Shown here piece by piece: positions 54,418 to 64,000 of a stretch of DNA of 64,000 nucleotides. The first letter of the stretch is position 1, and every line of letters begins with the position of its first letter. The position numbers and the translations under genes were made by a program. Below the pieces are notes generated by a model. The model made no database searches and was not told the origin of the DNA. It was given only the letters and a program-made list of their open reading frames with translations. The stretch is taken from the NCBI GenBank assembly GCA_930367215.1, contig OV884059.1, positions 24,266,945 through 24,330,944 of the forward strand, in the 5' to 3' direction. The DNA comes from Pollenia angustigena. Lineage: Eukaryota; Arthropoda; Insecta; Diptera; Polleniidae.

Positions 54418-54930
54418 ATGTTGATTAAGTTAATTAAAGCCCTTCACATTACATTTGAGATGATTAAGATGACAGTTGATTAAAAAAAAAACACAACAAA
54501 CTAATTTATATTTCTGTAAAGTATTAAAAATGGATAAAAATTCTTTTATAAAGTTATCAGAAGATTATTTTAAACATATTTATCATGAAATTGTGAAAAT
54601 GTATGAATAATTTAAGAAAAAAAAACAAATATTAAGAAGAAATCGTGGTCGGTTGTACACGTGAGAGGTATATTATTGCGGCTCATTCTACATTATACTC
54701 GGTTTGAGATATGTTTAGTGGGTTCTTTGTGATTAAGTCTGGTATCACACTATGAAAGTTTTATTTCAGAAAGTGAGGGGAAAAAGTAACAGCATGTTCT
54801 CTTCCCCTCTCACCAATAAACTCAGACTTTCTGAAAGAAAACTTTCATAGTGTGAACCCAGACTATTGAAGTGATTTAGTTGCAATCATTTCAATTTAAA
54901 GTGATTAATAAATCACTTCAATGCATGGTT
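54418..54930. repeat. Family D repeat, left part of a split copy
   Basis: Homologous to 53295-53720. Interrupted by a family A MITE (54737-54863) and by the block at about 54924-57542, after which the family D text resumes (CTCGATTTTTATGTGATTAG). Confidence 0.7.
54737..54863. mobile_element. Palindromic MITE family A, copy 3
   Basis: GTCTGGTATCACACTATG at the left, CATAGTGTGAACCCAGAC at the right; flanks TAA and TAT. Confidence 0.8.
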
Positions 54931-55194
54931 ACCCTACAGATAACGAGACTAGACCATACATCAGGCGCGGATCCAGCTTGAGCCTTAGGGGGGGGGGGGA
55001 AATTTTTTATGATACAAAAAAAAATTTGTTTTCAAAAGTTTATTAAAAGCAATTTGTGTATATTATATTAAAAAAACTCAACAATAAGGTTAAATAAAAT
55101 ATTCAATATAAATTAAAATAAACTAATCTTTTTAAATAAGCAATTTATGATTTCCTTGTGAGGCAAATTTAGATAGTACAGTCTATGTTCAGTT

Positions 55195-56325
55195 TGTCAT
55201 TGTTGATCCGAGCCATGTTTTTATTCGACGAAGGGTAGGAAATGACCTCTCGCTCGTAGCATTACTTACGAGCATTGAAACGAAAATTTGAAATATTTTT
55301 CTTAGATTTGCGTAGATATCTTCATCACAGTTTATTAAAGCATCTACAACGTTATCTGATAGATTTTCAGATAATTTCCATGTTTGTTGCCAATGCTACA
55401 GTTCAGGCTCAAGTTTAGATGTTAGTGTTTATCTCGAGTTGTGGTTTTAAAAGTTTTATATCTGTATATGACTTGATTACACTTTGAGTAGAAGTTTTGG
55501 TATGTTCAATACATTAAAGATATCTATTGGAAAGGTGTTTTGAGATCTTCTAAAATAAATTCAATAAGAGAATGAAACCTACAACTCGGTAGAAATCTTC
55601 AACATTTTGGATGTAATTATTTCGTTCAAATCTTGTTTTTTAGGTTGGAACCTCGATTTGAACGCAAATAACTTTAACTTTTTTAAAAATCACTTAAAAT
55701 TGTTCTTCGGCTTTATTTCTTATTTCTTCAAGGCACATGCTTAAAGTTTTGATAAGGCTTGATCCTTTTTGAAGATCTATATCGTGCTTTTGTAAAATGA
55801 TACTAAGCGGCTGTGTTACAATAAGTATCACACTTAATATGTTTATTCCGCAAATAAATTCAAAAGTTCTAAGTGAGTTCCTTAATATAAGGCTCTTGAT
55901 GAAGTATCTCTACCTTTCCACTCAGATATGTTTTCCAAAGCTTCTACTATATGATGTACACTTGTTGCAAAGTGTAAAGCTGAGTCGTGACGGTCCACCC
56001 ATCTTGTCTCGCATAATGTAGACAGTTTGGCTCCCAAATACTTTAGTAAAAACGTGTTTTGCCTGATTTACGGGAAATAGCAAGGCGTTTGTTTCGCATT
56101 TGTCGCGGTTTTTTAAACAGCTCCACTTTCTGCTGACATCAAACGACACCCATCAGTTTCAACTCCTATACAGTTTTTTAGGTCAAGACTAAAATTTGTC
56201 AAAGTTTTAAGAACTGTTGACGATAGTGCCATCGCATCAATTGACACATCAGCGTCATAATCAATATCCTGTGAAGGCTCTTCAAATGCTTTTACAACAA
56301 AGCCAAAACAATTCTTCCCTAACAA
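55195..56325 (-). pseudogene. hAT transposase, C-terminal half
   Basis: From 56325 down: SLDLKNCIGVETDGCRLMSA, then across frames CETRWVDRHDSALHFATSV and, at about 55280-55195, NATSERSFPTLRRIKTWLGS, the hATC dimerisation signature. Order and spacing agree with ZBED/ZMYM-type hAT transposases. Several frameshifts and a gap between; not functional. It lies wholly within the TIR-bounded element, its likely source. Confidence 0.85.
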
Positions 56326-56568
56326 CTTTTTGTTGTATGTTGAAATATTTTAAAGATAAGGAAATCTGGCTTTTCCCCGACAAATCCTTGCGTTCGTCAA
56401 AAATTATCAAATAGGAATTTTTTTCATATAACTCATATATATGTATGTACATAAATATTACAAATACTAAGGCTTTTTAATAATTCAACCGCACGCATTA
56501 TCAAGTTAAACGTTTACTCTTTGGTTATACATAGATGGCACCTGCTGGGATTGAATGTAGAATAATAA

Positions 56569-56839
56569 CCCAGTAAAAACTTCGCCTACTTTTTCAAAAT
56601 GAATAGCTTCTTTAACTCATTATTTTGTAGCTTTCTTCTATAACTACATCTATAACAACTTCTATAACTACTTTTTTCTGGATGTGTGCAGGTAAAAAAA
56701 TAATGACTTACTTTTTAATGCGTTCATTTTGGGACATCCCTTGTAAAATTCATTGGTTCTTTCAGTAGAATTGTAAGTAGTGCTCTTATGTTTTTCTGAT
56801 TACTCAACACATTATTTTGTAGGCGAAGTTTTTACTGGG
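56569..56839. mobile_element. MITE nested in the hAT element
   Basis: CCCAGTAAAAACTTCGCCTA and TAGGCGAAGTTTTTACTGGG are 20-base perfect ends. 271 bases, inserted in the 5' noncoding part of the hAT element. No certain duplication. Confidence 0.85.
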
Positions 56840-57150
56840 AAGTATTTGAATACATTAAACTAGATGTTTCATTGAAAATATCTAATAAATAACTATTAGG
56901 ATGAAGATTTGGATACTTATTGAAAATTTGGTTAGAGATTCAATAAAAAAACAAAAAAATACTTATTGAAAATTTCGTCAGAGATTCAATAAAAAAAACC
57001 TTGCTGGGATTTCCAAAAATTGTGTACATTAAAAAAAGATAATATTAATGGGTATTCTTGTATTATCGAAATAAACAAAACATATTTTTATAATTTACGG
57101 GGGGGAAATTTCCTTATTTCACCCCCCCTGAATCCGCGCCTGCCATACAT

Positions 57151-57720
57151 GCATGTAAAGAGTAGTCCATGAAGCAGTAGGAGTATTCCAAAACTACTCC
57201 AAATATATGGTTAAAAGGTGGTCAGTTTACTATTACGATGTCTTAGGAATGGACCATATAACCCAGTTTTACATTACAATGGAGTAGTCTTTAAACTACT
57301 CAATGTTCATACAGACTCCTAATGGATTAGTTTTGAAACTACTCCATGGTATACTCCAGATGATTAGTCTTAACTTCGTTTTAAAACGAAAACATTTCCT
57401 TTAAAAACGAAGACATGTCGTTTCACCGCAAACTCTTTTTAACAAAGACATGGTCCATGCTTGCATAACATTGGACCAGTCCAGGGAGTAGTTCACTTGA
57501 TCAAAATAGAACACGTAGTCCAATATGATCAGCAGGGTAGCCATCTCGATTTTTATGTGATTAGAGCTTAATGACTTGCGTGGTGTTTTAACGCCTTTAA
57601 AATCCCAAGTGTGATCATAGTATAAGACTTGTGTGATAGTGTAAAGTACCCTTAAGTGCTGCAACTATGATTTTTTCCATTTAGTATGAAAAATTACTTT
57701 CCATTAGGAGAAAAAAAATC
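57151..57720. other. ACTACTCC-word sequence, then end of family D
   Basis: 57160-57370 repeats ACTACTCC/GGAGTAGT words. GGGTAGCCAT (57535) mirrors ATGGTTACCC (54924), so 54924-57542 may be one older element that hosts the hAT. 57541-57620 is the resumed family D repeat. No gene. Confidence 0.5.
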
Positions 57721-57761
57721 CTTTAAAATATTTAAATTAACAGTTTTATCCGTAATGCGAT

Positions 57762-58340
57762 CTATAAAAAACAACCAACACCCGAAATAGACATGCAGCC
57801 CCACACCATTACTCCCACTCCCCCACCTTGTTTTACTGTTGGCGCAAAATTTGATTTTTCGTATGCCGTATTAGGTTTTCTCCATACGATAGTTCGTCTA
57901 TCAGAGCGGAAAACATTGAATTTACTCTCATCCGAGAAGAGTACTTGATCCCAGTAGCTGGTAGGCTTACTTACGTTGATTAATTTCAGAAATGAGTGGC
58001 TCACGTCTAGCAACTCGAGCATTGTTATTGACTTCATCCTCTTCTGACTGTCATGAAGTAAATGTCTTTCCCAAAGTCAGCCTTAACTTCAGCGCCAATT
58101 TCTGTGAATGCATCTTTGGGTTTTATTTTTATTTTCCGCTCGCGATCACTTAATATTTTTTGACGGCCAGTTCGTTTAACATTTTCCAAGTTTGACTGTA
58201 CTTTAAAACGGTTTACAATAGCACTTCGAAAGGTGAAATGGCTTCTGTTCATTATTTCACTAATCTTAGCGTACGTTTTGCCTTGATTGTGCAGGTGCAG
58301 TATTATTTTGCGTTGAGATATGTTAGTTAATAATTATAGT
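57762..58340 (-). pseudogene. Tc1-family transposase, N-terminal and central part
   Basis: 58252-58034 reads FRSAIVNRFKVQSNLENVKR and TGRQKILSDRERKIK, the Tc1 paired-like DNA-binding region. 58037-57762 reads KPTSYWDQVLFSDESKFNVF, with the first catalytic Asp, then RRTIVWRKPN and GGGVGVMVWGCMS. A frame change joins the two. The second Asp and final Glu region is missing at the left. The piece at 27840-28290 covers the complementary half. Confidence 0.88.
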
Positions 58341-58639
58341 TAGTTTTGTTTTGGACTCATTTAATAGTTTTGCAGACTAATTTATAAAATTTTCTAAGCA
58401 AACTGTCAAACTAACTGCTAGATAACGGTAACTGGCTTACACCAACAGTTGTTTTCTTAACCAAGTTGCCACACCATAAAAAAATACGAAATACTTATAT
58501 AACAGGTTGAGTTTGCCAAAAGTTTTGTGCTGCTAAATTGTGCATTTTTTTGGTAAAAGCCTTTAAAAATGTATTTAATGCAGATTTTGGGATAAACATT
58601 TTTTAATGTTAAAATAATAATAAAGGGTGGTTATATTTT

Positions 58640-59306
58640 AAGGGCCGATGTTGAATGTGAACCACACCTAAATGTCAAGTTTTTTTTCTGCATTTCATTT
58701 GACATTTCTCAATTTCAGACTAATTCAATTTGAACCATGGCAAGATTCGCAATCCAGCAACACGTTAAAGTTATTCAGGCTTAATATGAAAATGGGCGTT
58801 CAAATTAAAATGTATATCGTGCCCAACAACTGCACCTCTCACGCTCGTCGTTAATGAACATTACGCATAAAGACTTGCATTTACACGCTTACAAGGTGCA
58901 ATTGACTCAAGAACTAAAGCCTCTTGACCATTCCAAACGTCGTCAATGGTCAGAATGGTGGCAAGAAATGGCAACAGTGGATGATAAATTTTCGAAGAAA
59001 ATCATCTTCAGTGATGAGGCATATTTTACCTCAGTGGATTCGTTAGTAAGCAGAATTGCCGCATTTGGGCAAATGATAATCCGTGAGTGATTGTCAAAAA
59101 CCAATGCACCCACAAAGAGTGAATGTTTGGTGCGGTTTATGGACTGGCGGCATCACCGGACCATCATCAGGCAGTTACTGTGAATGGTGATCGCTATCGT
59201 GAGATGATACCGAACTTTTTATGATCCGAATTGGAAGATATGGATGTGGACGATATGTGGTTTCAACAGGACGGTGCCACTTGCCACACAGCTAACGAAA
59301 CAATGT
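58640..59306 (+). pseudogene. Mariner-type transposase remnant
   Basis: Starts ARFAIQQHVKVIQA*YENGR. After an internal deletion, the frame 58854-59090 reads HAYKVQLTQELKPLDHSKR, then DDKFSKKIIFSDEAYF with the first catalytic Asp. Later DVDDMWFQQDGATCHTA carries the second Asp. It breaks off at about 59306, before the third Asp. Confidence 0.82.
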
Positions 59307-61016
59307 TTTGTGTTTTATTCAAAATTAACATCGGCCTACCCTTTATTAACTAATACTAACTAATAATAAACTGGCAAGTGCATGGTCAAAAAAAAAACTG
59401 AACTCAAAACTTGCTTTATTTTGTGATTTTCTTGCGAAAACAATAAATGTGTATTGTTGTTTTTTTTTGTTTAAGCTTTGATATTGTTACAAGTAAAACT
59501 GTTGCTTATAATTCTTATACGTTTAACAGTTTTATTTGGTTTAATATCTTTAGTTTTTTTTTTTCTTAAATCTTTGAATGAAGTTTTGGGACGATCTGGT
59601 CTAAGCAACCAGTGAAATGCGCATAGGCATAGCTTATCCCATCATTAATAAGTACTAGATTTATTTGTAGTGTAAACGGAGTATTTTTGCAATTTTACTA
59701 GTTGTTAAAGTGTCAAGGACTTTATTGATAGTTTAAAAAATGTGGCATTTTCGGAAATATAAAATGCTAAAAATTGCCAGTGTTATCAGGTGGAAGAATA
59801 AATCATTCTTCAAGTTCCGTAGAACTCAAAGAACGATTTTGTATATAAGATTTTTTTTTTAATTTTACTTCATACAATTAAAAATTGATTTTGGTTTATT
59901 TTTATTTACTATTAAATTTTAATTCATAAAACCCTAAAATACTTTAAGAAATATGGCAGCTATTTAATGCAAATAAAAAGAAACAGCAAACCAAAGAAAA
60001 GGCTAATGGTCTGGCAGCTTTAATTGAAAATAAGGCAGCCATGTGCTTGTCTCTAAACTTAATATCTAGCAATCAATTTTTATTCTCAAATAAGTAAAAT
60101 CAATTCAAATGCATTTAAATAAAAATTTATTACTTCCTTTTTGTATAAAAAAAAGGCAAAACTCCCTGGTATCTTATAACAATAAGTAATTGTCGGTAAT
60201 TAATGTTGGTTTTTACCTACCATTTCATTATTGCCACATCATAGACACACTTCACTAAAAATATACTACAAATTATTTGCCAGACGTTCAGTTTTCTATT
60301 TTGTTTTTTTTTTCTTGCTTTGAAAAAATTATTATTATTGTAAAATATTTTGTTGTCTATTTGTCTGTTTTGTGACTAATTTAGCGTTTTAAATTGTTAT
60401 TGCTTAGCACAGCAAAATATTTCACTCCTCTAATTTCCCCCTAAAACATGGAAAGGAAGATGCAAAGAATGTGATTATTTGCATCGTGTTTTTATTTTAT
60501 TTTTTTTTTTTAGTAAAATGCTCAAGTTTGAAAGTAAAGTATAAATTTTGTTCACTTTTTTTGCTGTTATTATTGTTATTACCTATCTTTCGTTTTGTAC
60601 TGACATTGAAGAAAAATGAGTAATGAAAAAAATACGAAGCAATAAAATATTATTAAAATTATGCTTGTTGGAGTAAAAAGAATCTATAGAACATTTTGGA
60701 GAAAGGATCGAAATACACGGAAAATAATTGTTTAACGTAAATAACATAGAAATCTTTGAAACAAAAAACCCTACTGGCCGTTTTCTCATTTCACGATTAT
60801 CTTTTTTCCCAGCGAAAATTTGATTTTTTCAATGTCTTCTTTGCCTCTATTCTGTCGTAAAGCTTACCAGCAGTCATCTGATAATTTTTTATTTTCCTTT
60901 TATTTGCCGTACAGATAAATTCAATCAACTGACTCCCAACTTTTACAAGTATTTTGAGAGGTGCTGCCAACTTAACACAATGTTCTTTGCTGGTATATTG
61001 AGAAACTCAAAATCGT
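59307..61016. other. A/T-rich DNA, no gene seen
   Basis: CTAGATTTATTTGTAGTGTA near 59653 is a family C right end. The rest shows no element ends or coding sequence and may be low-copy DNA. Confidence 0.4.
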
Positions 61017-61019
61017 TAA

Positions 61020-61159
61020 GTGATGGCTTACACACGTCAAGTTTGACTCTTCAAGTCTTGATCGTTTAGAAGAGAAGGGAAAAGAGAATGCCATTTCTTT
61101 TCCCTGTCTACTTAAAACTCAAGACTTGAAGAGTTAAACTTGACGTGTGTGAACCGGCA
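61020..61159. mobile_element. Palindromic MITE family B, copy 5
   Basis: GTGATGGCTTACACACGTCA to TGACGTGTGTGAACCGGCA. TAA precedes; the right flank does not match. Confidence 0.8.
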
Positions 61160-61247
61160 GTTCACACGTACAGTTTATCGTTCAATTAATTTATGTTGAC
61201 ATTAAGTAACAAACAGTGTGCCGATACATTAAGAAAATGGCCATACG

Positions 61248-61390
61248 TTTGGGTTCACACTTTGAAAGTTTCCTTTCAGAAAGTCTCGAGTTTATTGAAG
61301 ATAGGGATGAGAATAAAAGCATGTTTAATTCGTTTCTAAACAATAAACTAAGACTTTCTGAAAGAAAACTTTCATAGTGTGAACCCAGAC
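61248..61390. mobile_element. Palindromic MITE family A, copy 4
   Basis: GGGTTCACACTTTGAAAG to CATAGTGTGAACCCAGAC; TAA follows, left flank degenerate. Confidence 0.8.
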
Positions 61391-62700
61391 TAAGAAATCT
61401 TTTTGAGTTTATAGACGGAATCTAAATTCTATAACAAAGTGAACTTAACAATTTGGGCGTGAGAGAATATTTCCAAATTGTTTACAGTGTATTTTCCTTT
61501 TCCTATTGGAAAATAAGTTAAAAAAAGCTTGCTTTTTGTCTGCTAAATTATCATCTTTGGTATGTTTTCCTGCCATACAAATGCTCTCCCTACCCGCATC
61601 ATTATTATTAAATTTACCTATAGAATATAGAAAAAGCGTAGTAAATCAGCGCTCGATGACATTAAAATAAAATTTTAATGTTGTCTGCTTGAGTGCAACG
61701 TATAAAAATACGTAATGGCAAATAACAAACTTCTGAGCACATTTACTTACACTTTCTCACACCATCAAACCTTCTTTTCTATCTCTCTCTCTCTCTTTCT
61801 CTCTCTAGCATTTTTAACTACAACTCATCATTGCCCTTAAAAATATGCTACATATAATTTTCACCTTGGTTACATGCAATACAAGTATACACTCTTAAAC
61901 AAGATTTTACCAACGAAAAAATCCACCGTCAGCAAACAAGAATTGAACATTAAAATTTATTTGAATGTTATTCGAAAAGAAGAATAAAAATCATTACTTT
62001 GAGTTTACAAAAAAAGGAATCAACCAACCCAGTAACCAAAAAAAAAAAAAAAAAAAAAATTAAATTGATGCCATAAAAGTACACAATAATTGTGAATATT
62101 TGATTTACTACTACAACAACTTCAAAAAATTAAACATTTATTATCAACAAAAGGCCATAAAAAATAAATTGGTTTATAAATTTTTCCTTAAACAAACAAG
62201 CGAAATTCAAGCCTTTTCTGCAGGGGAAAAAAAGGGAAAAAATAAACGAAATCGTTAATGTTTGGAAAATGTTAAATCCCTTATGATAATAATATTTATA
62301 ATTACTATAACGCGGAAAATCTTATGCATTTTTTAGTGAGTTTTCGCATGTGTGTGTGTGTGAATTCGTGTTTGTATGCATAATAATTAAGTTTAATTTT
62401 ACTCTTTTAACTCATTGCCTAAAAGTATGCTACGGTTTTTACCAACTACTCATATACCAATAATTTATGACGGCTAGAAAGGGGTGTGAGAGAGCATAAG
62501 ATTTGTACGAGCGTGTATGAGAATATGAACTCATATGTCATGCAAGTAAATTGTAACATAAATAAATGTCATTAAAGCATATTTAATAAACTAATAGAAA
62601 CCATTTTGTTTGTAAAAAGAATTAACCCTTTAAATATGAAACAAGTTTTTAAATCCAATTATATTTCGTTCTATTCTTGTATATATTGTAAACAATATTT
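61391..62700. other. A/T-rich DNA with microsatellites, no gene seen
   Basis: CT repeat at about 61780-61806, A run at 62039-62058, GT repeat near 62349-62362. Confidence 0.45.
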
Positions 62701-62709
62701 AATTACACT

Positions 62710-63020
62710 CCCTGGCTTATAGACAGTATTTTTATATAGTTTATAGACTAGTTTGCAGTTAAGTATATAGACGAGTCTAGCGTCTAGGCTATTGACAAGG
62801 ATATTTCGCAGGCTTTTCACTAATTACGTCCAGTCAATAGCAGTTGACTAGTCTACGTCTAGTCAATAGTCTTCTCTTTAGTTTAGCTTCTAGTCTAGTC
62901 TATAGTTCAGTCTGTTGCTTATAGTGCAGTTCATAACCTAGTCTATAGATCATTCTACACAACATTATCTGAAACCCATTATATATTCTTGTCTATAGCC
63001 CAGTCTATAGTATAAACTAC
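62710..63020. repeat. Degenerate TAGTC/TATAG minisatellite
   Basis: About 300 bases of diverged repeats of the type CTAGTCTATAGTC, at roughly 10- to 20-base spacing, with both intact and decayed copies. It ends just before a LINE fragment. Confidence 0.75.
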
Positions 63021-63057
63021 AGCTTAATCAATTAATGGCATGTTTGCAAAGAATGCA

Positions 63058-64000
63058 TACTTGCCGAAAAGCAATCAACCACCGACCGAACTTAGAAAGG
63101 CATCCATCCGTTGCTATGTCCGAGATATTTTTTCGAGCGCGTGCAGTTTAAAGGGTCCTTCGAGATCTCAACATAAGCAAATCGCCAGGGTCCGATGGTG
63201 TTACGGCTGTAGTCCTTAAGAAGTGTGCATTGTCGTCACGTCCTTTGGCATTAGCGTCGCGTACCAAGTAGGAGTTTTTCATTCTTGCTGAAAGGTGTTC
63301 AACGTCCAGCTAATCCCAGCTAATCTCAAAGGTCATGGAGAGCATGATCAAACACCACTTGGTAAATTATATGGATTATAATGCGCTTTTGTGCGATAGA
63401 CAGTATGGCTTTCGTAGAAGTCGTTCTACGGGAGACAAGTTATCGTTTCCTTTGGAAGATTGGACTCGTTTAAGATATTTCCAAAGCGCTAGATCGTGTA
63501 TGGCGCTTATTGCGTTTGGTATCGGTAGTGATTTCTCTTGATTTATATCGAGCTTTCCCAAGGACCGCTTTAAGCTAAGTTCACTTAGTTATACGTTGTT
63601 AAAGACGGGTTCTCATCGGCAGAGTTTCATTTAAATACAGGAGTACCGCATGGCCCTGTCCTACACTTTTTCTTATTTTTCTTAACGACCTCCTGGGTCT
63701 AACTTCCACTCTATTCTATTCATTCGCAGATATAAGCAGCATTTGTCATTAATTTTCCTTTAAACAAAGACCAAGCCTTACTGAGGTTAAAACTATGAGG
63801 CAGAATATGAGCGACACACTCAATCATGAACTTACGGCAATCTCCTATTGGGGTCTTACAATCATAGACTTACGTCAATCTCCTAGTGGGGTCTTGCGAA
63901 TAGGGTCGATTCTAGTGCTCGTAAGACCCAATGTTGTATGTTGTACCACAGTAGGCTTGTGGAATCAGCGTCATCTGTATCCGTGGGTGGTATAGCAATT
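63058..64000 (+). pseudogene. jockey-like LINE reverse transcriptase, runs off the window
   Basis: Reads, across several frames, LRDLNISKSPGSDGVTAVVL, VMESMIKHHLVNYMD, CDRQYGFRRSRSTGDKLSF, DISRAFP (motif A region), GVPHGPVLSPTLFLIFLNDL (motif B) and SFADISSI, where the catalytic second Asp of the ADD motif is lost. Downstream, NHELTAISYWG and KTQCCMLYHSRLVES continue to the window edge, after a short partial duplication (CAATCTCCTA...TGGGGTCTT at 63838 and 63876). Clearly dead. Confidence 0.87.

Larger units (their letters stand above)
54962..57142 (-). mobile_element. hAT element with degenerate transposase, 2181 bp
   Basis: CAGGCGCGGATCCAG and CTGAATCCGCGCCTG form the ends; the 8-bp duplication CCATACAT flanks it exactly (54954-54961, 57143-57150). 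G and C runs lie just inside both ends. Contains transposase remnants on the minus strand and a MITE (56569-56839). Confidence 0.92.

Overview
This window looks like nuclear DNA from a brachyceran fly, probably a calyptrate. That is an inference. It rests on the strong A/T bias, an intron-split secreted-protein gene with short dipteran-style introns, and transposon families typical of flies (a DD41D rosa-type mariner, Tc1, BEL/Pao, Ty3/gypsy, jockey-like LINEs, and many hAT and PIF/Harbinger-type miniature elements). I see no operon, ribosome-binding site or other prokaryotic feature. Only one gene looks intact: a three-exon gene at 40395-41476 encoding a 182-residue secreted protein that resembles the DUF1091/DM8 family. 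Everything else I can name is a mobile element, mostly broken, separated by A/T-rich sequence I cannot assign.

Layout. 1-3.1 kb: part of a tRNA-derived SINE, then a broken element carrying a MULE-like transposase core and a Ulp1-type cysteine protease domain. 3.5-7.43 kb: about seven 561-bp units in two opposed tandem arms, each unit with a tRNA-like promoter region, ending in a Helitron-type 3' terminus. 8.1-12.9 kb: MITEs, a hAT foldback and a nearly complete 1303-bp DD41D mariner. 13.6-17.5 kb: BEL/Pao remnants with a 559-bp internal tandem duplication, invaded by a hAT element and a TA-flanked MITE. 19-26.7 kb: a pogo-like element and hAT elements, each with other repeats inserted. 27.5-31.4 kb: a Tc1 remnant and a stack of nested MITEs. 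31.9-39.5 kb: three well-bounded elements, one of which contains a 3'-truncated gypsy retrotransposon with an SAP-like Gag. 39.6-42.5 kb: the host gene and a Harbinger MITE. 43-48 kb: LINE and SINE insertions in a TIR element. 49.9-59.7 kb: degenerate mariner, Tc1 and hAT elements, including a three-level nest. 61-64 kb: MITEs, a degenerate TAGTC minisatellite and a jockey-like LINE that runs off the window.

Several elements occur twice, once with and once without a later insertion, so the window contains its own empty-site evidence. hAT-type elements are flanked by 8-bp duplications that I could read exactly, many MITEs by 3-bp TTA/TAA, and the mariner, pogo-like and some MITEs by TA. A recurrent pattern is that each TIR family has its own short word repeated just inside its ends. 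The strongest candidate for something undescribed is the opposed 561-bp array at 3.6-7.4 kb.
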